Assembly: GCA_009700485.1 (NCBI GenBank)
Contig: WLLZ01000006.1
Span: 1 to 30,820, forward strand
Source of the DNA: Actinomycetota bacterium
Lineage (GTDB): Bacteria; Actinomycetota; Actinomycetes; S36-B12
Direction: 5' to 3'
DNA length: 30,820 bases
Of this stretch, positions 8,459 to 14,451 are shown piece by piece. Every line of letters starts with the position of its first letter. Position 1 is the first letter of the stretch. Made by a program: the position numbers and the translations under genes. The notes below the pieces were generated by a model that ran no database searches, was not told where the DNA came from, and saw only the letters and a program-made list of their open reading frames with translations.

Positions 8459-9313
8459 GTGCCAGTACAGGTGAGGGGTGAAGTACTTGACGTCCGGCGC
8501 GCCGGCGGTTACTACGTGCTCTCAATCACGGCCCCAGGTATCCCGGAGCAGTATCGGCCCGGCCACTTCGTAACCGTAGGTATCGGTGGCGAAGAGTCTG
8601 GCCTAATCTTGCGGCGCGCATTTGCAATTCATCAAGTTCAATCCCGTGGTGTTTACGGTGGCACCCTCGATGTTGTAGTTGGGGTACAAGGTAAAGGCAC
8701 TCGCTGGCTAAGTGAGCGTGGTCGCCATGACACCCTTGACATCGTTGGTCCGCTCGGCAAGCCTTTCATTTTGCCGAAAGAGGGGGTGCCATGTGTGCTC
8801 GTAGGAGGCGGCTACGGGTCAGCACCGCTATTTATGTTGGCCGAACAACTTCGTGAACGTGGTTGTCGAGTCGATGTAGTGCTTGGTGCATCAACCGAAG
8901 AAAAACTCTATGGTGTCCTCGATATCAAGCGGGTCTCTTCGATGCTCACGATAACTACCGAGGACGGCTCGTCTGGCACCAAAGGCCGGGTTACCGATGT
9001 GCTGCCAGACATTATGGAACGGAACAACTCTGCGGTGGTCTACGCCTGTGGCCCAATGGGCATGCTCGCCGCTGTTGCCGCCATCGCCGCGGAATATCGC
9101 GCGTATAGCCAGTGCTCGGTGGAAGAATCCATGGCCTGCGGGATCGGCATCTGCATGACATGTGTTTTGCCGGTGATCGGTGATGATGGAATTACCCGCA
9201 TGGTTCGGTCCTGCGTCGAGGGTCCAATTTTCCGCGGTGATTTGGTTCGCTGGGACGAAATCGGCACTATTCCGGCCGATGCGCTCGGTGCTCCGGCCTT
9301 GGATATGTCATGA
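8459..9313 (+). CDS. pyrK: Dihydroorotate dehydrogenase electron transfer subunit (FAD/2Fe-2S)
   Basis: Passes electrons from the FMN of class 1B dihydroorotate dehydrogenase to NAD+. The ferredoxin-reductase-like FAD domain contains LRRAFAI (51-57). The NAD-binding domain contains VGGGYGSAP (115-123). The [2Fe-2S] cluster is held by Cys227, Cys232, Cys235 and Cys252 in CGIGICMTC...SC. The start is GTG 8459, which matches the usual family N-terminus (QVRGEVL). AAAAGG twelve bases upstream is a weak ribosome site. The end overlaps pyrD by four bases (ATGA), as expected for two subunits of one heterotetramer. Confidence 0.94.
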   Translation: MPVQVRGEVLDVRRAGGYYVLSITAPGIPEQYRPGHFVTVGIGGEESGLILRRAFAIHQVQSRGVYGGTLDVVVGVQGKGTRWLSERGRHDTLDIVGPLGKPFILPKEGVPCVLVGGGYGSAPLFMLAEQLRERGCRVDVVLGASTEEKLYGVLDIKRVSSMLTITTEDGSSGTKGRVTDVLPDIMERNNSAVVYACGPMGMLAAVAAIAAEYRAYSQCSVEESMACGIGICMTCVLPVIGDDGITRMVRSCVEGPIFRGDLVRWDEIGTIPADALGAPALDMS

Positions 9314-10332
9314 CCCGGGCCATGTTTGGGCGCGGGATTGGATCAGCCGCCGAACCCATTCCGAACACGGATATGTCGGCGGAACTCGCATCACTCTCAA
9401 TGCCAAGTCCGGTCTTAACGGCCTCTGGCTGCGCTGCCTCTGGGCGTGAACTTGATCAATTCTTCGATATCACCAAGATCGGAGCGATCGTAACTAAGAG
9501 TGTGATGCTGCGAGCGCGCTCCGGGCGCCCAACTCCGCGCATGTGTGAGACTCCGAGCGGAATGCTCAATTCGATCGGTTTGCAGGGCCCGGGCATCGAT
9601 GAATTCATCGAAGTGGACTTAGCGTGGCTGGAAGCGCGCGGTGCTCGAACCGTGGTTTCCATCGCGGGGGAGTCGGTTGACGAGTACGGAAAACTTGCAC
9701 AAAAGTTGCGCACCGCAGGGGGAGTTGACGCCATTGAGGTCAATATTTCGTGCCCAAATGTCGCTGATCGAAATCAAGTTTTTGCCTGCGACCCCGAAAT
9801 GGCAGCCAACGTAATTCAAACGGTCCGCCGGCAGAGTGACTCGCAGACGCCGATTTTCGCCAAGTTATCTCCCGACGTTACCGATATCGCCGAGATCGCC
9901 CGGTCGGTGGTGCGCGCGGGAGTGGATGGTTTAACGGTAATTAATACGGCGCTTGGCATGGTGATAGATGTCGAGACGATGCGACCAGCACTCGCTGGGG
10001 TTACCGGTGGCCTGAGCGGGCCTGCAATTCGACCGATCGCGCTTCGCTGCGTTTGGCAGATTCGCCAGGCACTTCCAGATATCCCAATTCTTGGGGTTGG
10101 GGGTATCCGCACGGGCCTTGATGCACTGCAATTCATCCTGGCCGGAGCTAATGCGGTATCGGTAGGCACCATGACTTTCAATGACCCTTCTGCCCCGATG
10201 CGCGTGCACAATGAATTGGCATTGGCACTTTCGGAACGAGGTTTCAGTAGTGTCAGCGAGGCGATCTCGTACGGGCACCGCGGTGCAGACATATTTGAAG
10301 CCGACGGTGCAGGCGAAATAGAACCCGAATGA
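9310..10332 (+). CDS. pyrD: Dihydroorotate dehydrogenase, class 1B catalytic subunit
   Basis: Oxidises dihydroorotate to orotate with FMN, working with PyrK in the cytosol. The protein is 340 residues with an FMN-binding TIM barrel. The catalytic cysteine of class 1 enzymes is Cys148 in NISCPN; class 2 membrane enzymes have serine there. SPVLTASGCA near the N-terminus and GVGGIRTG and GANAVSVGT near the C-terminus are FMN-binding motifs. The start at 9310 is favoured by its ATGA overlap with pyrK. An in-frame ATG at 9373 would match the usual family N-terminus better but lacks a ribosome site. The adjacent pyrK supports the 1B class. Confidence 0.95.
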   Translation: MTRAMFGRGIGSAAEPIPNTDMSAELASLSMPSPVLTASGCAASGRELDQFFDITKIGAIVTKSVMLRARSGRPTPRMCETPSGMLNSIGLQGPGIDEFIEVDLAWLEARGARTVVSIAGESVDEYGKLAQKLRTAGGVDAIEVNISCPNVADRNQVFACDPEMAANVIQTVRRQSDSQTPIFAKLSPDVTDIAEIARSVVRAGVDGLTVINTALGMVIDVETMRPALAGVTGGLSGPAIRPIALRCVWQIRQALPDIPILGVGGIRTGLDALQFILAGANAVSVGTMTFNDPSAPMRVHNELALALSERGFSSVSEAISYGHRGADIFEADGAGEIEPE

Positions 10333-11045
10333 TGGCTAATCGCGCACCAATCGCAGTCGCGCTCGATGCGCCCGATCTCCACATCCTTCGGAGTTGGGCG
10401 CAGGCGGTGGCCCCCGTGGTATCAACCTTGAAAGTGGGCCTCGAAGTCTTTTGCCGCGATGGAGTCTTAGCGGTTATTGCCGCGCAGGAAGCTGCGCGGG
10501 CTGGCGGCGTCGAAGATATTGAACTATTCCTTGATCTAAAACTCCATGACATCCCCGCGACTGTCGCGGGTGCGGCAGGGGCGGTAGCGCATCTGGAGCC
10601 GGCAATTTTGACGGTGCATGCGGCAGGTGGGGCCGCCATGGTTGAGGCCGCTGCACTGGCGCTGCCGAATACGCGCATTGCGGCGGTCACAGTTCTAACC
10701 TCGATTGATGAAGAGACGTTGACCAGCATTGGCATGGCTGGGCCATCAATTGAGGCAGCGGTGCGCCTTGCTGTCTTGGCGACAAATGCTGGCGCTCGTG
10801 CGGTGGTGTGTTCACCGCGTGAGGTGGCCGCAATCCGTGCAGCGGTTGGAGCGGATGTAACTTTGATCACTCCGGGGGTGCGGCCGGTGGGCAGTGCCGC
10901 AGGTGACCAAAAGCGGGTAGCAACACCAGAGCAAGCAATTGCTGACGGTGCTGACTTATTGGTAATTGGCCGGCCGATTACTGGTGCTCCTGATATCGCG
11001 CATGCGGCGCGTGATATTGCTCGCAGCATCGCTAGCGTGAATTAA
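10329..11045 (+). CDS. pyrF: Orotidine 5'-phosphate decarboxylase (type 1)
   Basis: Decarboxylates OMP to UMP, the last step of the pathway. The catalytic D-x-K-x2-D array is Asp69, Lys71 and Asp74 in LDLKLHDIP. The phosphate-binding segments LITPGVRP and LVIGRPIT are near the C-terminus. Length 238 residues and this motif point to the short type 1 family; mycobacteria use a longer type 2 enzyme. It overlaps pyrD by four bases (ATGA) and gmk by one (TAATG). A long minus-strand frame lies opposite but has no supporting features. Confidence 0.96.
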   Translation: MMANRAPIAVALDAPDLHILRSWAQAVAPVVSTLKVGLEVFCRDGVLAVIAAQEAARAGGVEDIELFLDLKLHDIPATVAGAAGAVAHLEPAILTVHAAGGAAMVEAAALALPNTRIAAVTVLTSIDEETLTSIGMAGPSIEAAVRLAVLATNAGARAVVCSPREVAAIRAAVGADVTLITPGVRPVGSAAGDQKRVATPEQAIADGADLLVIGRPITGAPDIAHAARDIARSIASVN

Positions 11046-11614
11046 TGGGGGCCAAGCTCGCACCTCTAGTCGTTGTCTCCGGTCCATCTGGAGTAGGTAA
11101 GAGCACCGTGGTCGATGCGGTACTTGATCTAGCTCCAGATGTTTGGCTTTCAGTGTCAGCCACGACACGGCCGCCGCGAGCCGGTGAAGTAAATGGCAGG
11201 GAATATTTTTTCGTTGACAATTCTGAGTTCTCTCGGTTAATTGAGCACGACGAACTACTCGAGTGGGCCGAATTCGCAGGCAATCGGTACGGCACGCCGC
11301 GTGGCCCAGTTCTTGAGCATCGGGCCAGTGGCACCCCGGTAATCTTGGAGATTGAGGTGGCCGGGGCCAGGCAGGTGCGAGCCCGGGTGCCCGAAGCCCA
11401 GTTAGTATTTTTAGCGCCACCTTCTTGGCCCGAATTGGAGGCCAGGTTGATCGGCCGGGGCACCGAGAGTGCCGAGTCGGTGGCCAAGCGTTTGGCGGCC
11501 GCTGAGCAGGAATTGGCAGCGGCACCGGAGTTCGATCGGGTCATTGTGAATACCGACGTCGGGCACTGCGCGGGCGCATTGGTAGCATGCCTTCATGACC
11601 AACCCCAGACCTGA
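11045..11614 (+). CDS. gmk: Guanylate kinase
   Basis: Phosphorylates GMP to GDP with ATP. The P-loop GPSGVGKS is at residues 13-20. The GMP-binding lid region has TTRPPRAGEVNGREYFFV, and EWAEFAGNRYGTP follows. Length 189 residues is normal. The ATG overlaps the pyrF stop by one base, which places a purine kinase inside the PyrR-controlled operon. In most actinobacteria mihF sits between pyrF and gmk, but there is no room for it here. The last 20 bases overlap the start of rpoZ in a different frame and contain the end of the predicted rpoZ promoter region. Confidence 0.97.
   Translation: MGAKLAPLVVVSGPSGVGKSTVVDAVLDLAPDVWLSVSATTRPPRAGEVNGREYFFVDNSEFSRLIEHDELLEWAEFAGNRYGTPRGPVLEHRASGTPVILEIEVAGARQVRARVPEAQLVFLAPPSWPELEARLIGRGTESAESVAKRLAAAEQELAAAPEFDRVIVNTDVGHCAGALVACLHDQPQT
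11583..11588 (+). promoter_or_regulatory. Predicted -10 box (TAGCAT) for leaderless rpoZ mRNA
   Basis: TAGCAT matches TANNNT and ends exactly six bases before the rpoZ ATG at 11595, so transcription would start on the ATG itself. No Shine-Dalgarno sequence precedes that ATG, which agrees with a leaderless message. The box lies within the gmk coding sequence. No clear -35. Confidence 0.55.
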
Positions 11615-11867
11615 GGGCATTACCCATCCCTCGATAGACGCCCTTTTGGAAAAAACCGACTCCAAGTTCTCTTTGGTTATTTACGCATCCAAGCGGGCTC
11701 GGCAAATTAATGCTTACTACTCGCAGCTCGGCGAAGGCTTGCTGGAGTACGTTGGCCCCCTCGTTGAGACCCATGTGCAAGAGAAGTCACTGTCGATTGC
11801 GCTTCGCGAAATCGACGCCGGGCTACTTTCCGCAGAGGCGATCGAGGTAGTCGAGGCTACGGCCTGA
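11595..11867 (+). CDS. rpoZ: RNA polymerase omega subunit
   Basis: Small subunit that helps assemble beta' into RNA polymerase. The 90 residues align end to end with the mycobacterial type, with conserved blocks LVIYASKRARQINAYY, GEGLLEYVGPLVE and KSLSIALREI. The ATG is inside the last codons of gmk (20-base overlap, different frame). It lacks a ribosome site but has a -10 box at the right distance for a leaderless transcript. The coaBC start follows its stop by five bases, so the two are probably cotranscribed. Confidence 0.95.
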   Translation: MTNPRPEGITHPSIDALLEKTDSKFSLVIYASKRARQINAYYSQLGEGLLEYVGPLVETHVQEKSLSIALREIDAGLLSAEAIEVVEATA

Positions 11868-11872
11868 CTTCG

Positions 11873-13144
11873 ATGTCGCCGTCAAATGGCGTTCAGGCCG
11901 GTTTACCCCAGGTGGGTGACCGGCCTCGTGTCGTACTGGGGGTTGCTGGCGGTATCGCGGCTTATAAAGGAGTCGAAGTACTCCGGGGCTTGACCGAGTC
12001 CGGCCATGACGTCACGGTGGTTCCAACTGCCGCGGCTTTGAACTTTGTTGGTGAACCTACTTGGGCGGCTTTGTCGGCGCACCCGGTTGCTTCATCCGTC
12101 TGGGAAAATTCCCATGAGGTCTCACACGTTAAATTAGGTCAGCAGGCCGATTGTGTGGTGGTGGCACCGGCCACCGCCGATCTGTTAGCAAGAGCAACGC
12201 ATGGCATCGGAAATGATCTCTTGACAAATGTGTTGTTGACCGCACGCTGCCCAGTTGTGCTGGCTCCGGCGATGCATACCGAAATGTGGCAGCACCCCGC
12301 TACCCAGCACAATGTGTCAACGCTTAGGGCTCGCGGGATTATCGTGCTTGAGCCCGCTTCAGGGCGACTTACCGGCCCTGATGTCGGCGCCGGGCGCCTA
12401 CCAGATCCCGCGGCGATCGTGGCTGCGGTGCAAGATGTACTACGCCGAACGCCAACGAGTGATTTGGTTGGCCGCCGCGTGGTGATCAGCGCCGGGGGTA
12501 CCCGTGAATCATGGGATCCCGTCCGTTTTATCGGCAATATCAGCAGTGGTCGGCAAGGGGTAGAGTTAGCTCGAACCGCTGTTTCCCGCGGCGCGCTCGT
12601 GACTTTGGTGGCCGCGCACCTCAGCGTCCCAGCACCGGCCGGGGTCACCTTGCGCCCGGTGAGTTCGGCGGCCGAGTTACTACAGGAAATGTTAGCCGCG
12701 GCAAGTGGCGCCGATGCCGTGGTGATGGCCGCCGCGGTGGCAGATTTTCGCCCCGAAGTGGTAGCAACGAGCAAGATTAAGAAACCCGATGAGTCAAGCG
12801 ATATGAGCCTGAGACTTACGCAAACTGTTGATGTTTTGGCAGAATTGGTGCGCCGGCGTGATGGCGTCCTGCCGGTAATTGTGGGTTTCGCGGCCGAGAC
12901 TGCTGTTGACGGAGATGAATTGGCTGAGTTGGGCCGGCGTAAGTTGGCCCGCAAGGGCTGCGACCTCCTGGTTGTTAATGAGGTTGGGCGCCAAGTGGTG
13001 TTTGGGGCAGAAGAAAATGAAGTGACGATCTTGGGCCATGAGGGCACCCACGTGCAGGTAGCGAGGGCTTCAAAAGCGGCAATTTCCGATGCCGTCTGGG
13101 ACGCCGTGGTGCAGGAGTGGAAACACGCCTTGCCATTAGACTGA
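11873..13144 (+). CDS. coaBC: Bifunctional phosphopantothenoylcysteine decarboxylase / phosphopantothenate-cysteine ligase
   Basis: Carries out two steps of coenzyme A synthesis. The N-terminal FMN-dependent CoaC half (about 20-190) has GGIAAYKG, the catalytic His85 in SHVKL, and the substrate-clamp motif PAMHTEMW (132-139), where actinobacteria often have His instead of Asn. The CoaB half (about 200-420) has SAGGTRE, GNISSG (221-226), AAAVADFRP and the lysine-rich KIKK (301-304). Length 423 residues is usual. The first ~18 residues are an unconserved-looking extension. A 353-codon minus-strand frame opposite this gene is judged a shadow. Confidence 0.97.
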   Translation: MSPSNGVQAGLPQVGDRPRVVLGVAGGIAAYKGVEVLRGLTESGHDVTVVPTAAALNFVGEPTWAALSAHPVASSVWENSHEVSHVKLGQQADCVVVAPATADLLARATHGIGNDLLTNVLLTARCPVVLAPAMHTEMWQHPATQHNVSTLRARGIIVLEPASGRLTGPDVGAGRLPDPAAIVAAVQDVLRRTPTSDLVGRRVVISAGGTRESWDPVRFIGNISSGRQGVELARTAVSRGALVTLVAAHLSVPAPAGVTLRPVSSAAELLQEMLAAASGADAVVMAAAVADFRPEVVATSKIKKPDESSDMSLRLTQTVDVLAELVRRRDGVLPVIVGFAAETAVDGDELAELGRRKLARKGCDLLVVNEVGRQVVFGAEENEVTILGHEGTHVQVARASKAAISDAVWDAVVQEWKHALPLD

Positions 13145-13154
13145 GGTCTCAACC

Positions 13155-13195
13155 TTGACAACCAATTGTTGGTGCTACCACATCTGTAAGGGGAT
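13155..13195 (+). promoter_or_regulatory. Predicted metK promoter region with operator-like inverted repeat and strong RBS
   Basis: A perfect -35 hexamer TTGACA is at 13155-13160. Immediately downstream is an exact inverted repeat ACCAA-TTG-TTGGT (13161-13173) that would lie in the promoter spacer. The -10 is unclear; TACCAC (13176-13181) is the best candidate and gives a short 15-base spacing. The Shine-Dalgarno sequence AAGGGGAT (13188-13195) is five bases before the GTG start. The 56-base gap is too short for a SAM riboswitch. Confidence 0.4.
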
Positions 13196-13200
13196 ATCAC

Positions 13201-14451
13201 GTGTCTAAGCGCTTGTTCACGTCAGAATCGGTTACCGAGGGTCATCCGGATAAAATGGCTGATCAAATCAGCGACGCGATTCTCGATGATTTGCTTCGGC
13301 AGGATCCGCGCAGCCGCGTGGCTGTCGAGACAATGTTGACGACCGGTCAGGTGCACGTGGCCGGTGAGGTTACCACCGAAGGTTTCGCTGATGTTATTCG
13401 TTTGGTACGCGACACCGTGCTCGGTATTGGATACGACTCCTCGACAAAAGGTTTTGACGGTGAGTCCTGTGGCATTTCGGTATCTATCGGCAAGCAATCA
13501 CCTGACATCGCCCAAGGTGTCGACGATGCAATCGAAGAGCGTGAAGGCGGTAGTGGCGACCCCCTCGATCGCCAAGGAGCCGGTGACCAAGGGTTGATGT
13601 TCGGATACGCCTGCACCGACACCCTTGAGCTCATGCCGCTGCCAATTTCATTGGCACATCGCCTGGCTGAGCAATTGACCGAAGTGCGCAAGGACGGTCG
13701 CGTGCCATATCTGCGCCCCGATGGTAAGACCCAGGTCACCATCGAATACGACGAGGATGATCGTCCCACCCGAATCGACACCATTGTGGTTTCGAGCCAG
13801 CACTCGCGCGATATCAATCTTGACACCATGCTCACCCCTGACATCCGCAAGCATGTGGTTGATCCGATCCTGGAAACCTTGGATCTTGATTCCCGTGATT
13901 ATCGACTTTTGGTTAACCCAACCGGCCGTTTCGAGGTCGGTGGCCCAATGGGCGATGCTGGCCTTACCGGCCGCAAAATCATCGTCGACACCTACGGTGG
14001 CATGGCCCGACACGGTGGTGGGGCATTTTCAGGAAAGGATCCATCCAAAGTCGATCGCTCCGCAGCTTATGCGGTGCGTTGGGTGGCCAAGAACGTTGTT
14101 GCCGCAGGCTTAGCCACTCGGTGTGAGGTGCAGGTTGCTTATGCGATCGGGAAAGCCCACCCGGTCGGTGTCTTCGTCGAGACATTCGGCACCGGCGTCA
14201 TCGGGGACGAAGCCATCCAAGATGCGGTACTTCGGGTATTTGATCTGCGCCCAGCGGCAATTATTCGCGATCTTGATCTGCTGCGGCCAATCTTTAGGGT
14301 CACCAGCGCCTATGGGCACTTTGGCCGCCCGCAGGGCACCAACGAGTTACTCGATGCGGATCAGCCGGCACAGCGCTCGCGGGTAGGCCCGACATTCACC
14401 TGGGAAAACACCGACCGCGCCGAAAACTTGCGGACGGTTGCCGGGGTGTGA
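13201..14451 (+). CDS. metK: S-adenosylmethionine synthetase
   Basis: Makes S-adenosylmethionine from methionine and ATP. The 416 residues show the family's landmarks: SESVTEGHPDK with the catalytic His near residue 15, GAGDQGLMFGYA, the P-loop-like GGGAFSGKDPSKVDRSAAY and a C-terminal HFGRP. The start is GTG 13201 with a strong ribosome site (AAGGGGAT) five bases upstream; no other start gives the conserved N-terminus. Its TGA overlaps the priA GTG. A good terminator hairpin lies 65 bases after its stop, so much of its transcript probably ends there. Confidence 0.98.
   Translation: MSKRLFTSESVTEGHPDKMADQISDAILDDLLRQDPRSRVAVETMLTTGQVHVAGEVTTEGFADVIRLVRDTVLGIGYDSSTKGFDGESCGISVSIGKQSPDIAQGVDDAIEEREGGSGDPLDRQGAGDQGLMFGYACTDTLELMPLPISLAHRLAEQLTEVRKDGRVPYLRPDGKTQVTIEYDEDDRPTRIDTIVVSSQHSRDINLDTMLTPDIRKHVVDPILETLDLDSRDYRLLVNPTGRFEVGGPMGDAGLTGRKIIVDTYGGMARHGGGAFSGKDPSKVDRSAAYAVRWVAKNVVAAGLATRCEVQVAYAIGKAHPVGVFVETFGTGVIGDEAIQDAVLRVFDLRPAAIIRDLDLLRPIFRVTSAYGHFGRPQGTNELLDADQPAQRSRVGPTFTWENTDRAENLRTVAGV

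Noticed and set aside
10253..11029. 258-codon minus-strand frame opposite pyrF
   Set aside because: Low-complexity Ala/Ser/Arg composition, no motif and no promoter; pyrF is complete on the other strand.
12139..13200. 353-codon open frame on the minus strand opposite coaBC
   Set aside because: It lies opposite a full-length CoaBC with all motifs. The translation is Ser/Thr/Arg-rich with no recognisable domain, typical of antisense shadows in GC-rich coding DNA.
13145..13200. SAM riboswitch upstream of metK
   Set aside because: Only 56 bases are available, and no multi-helix structure or SAM-motif sequence is seen.
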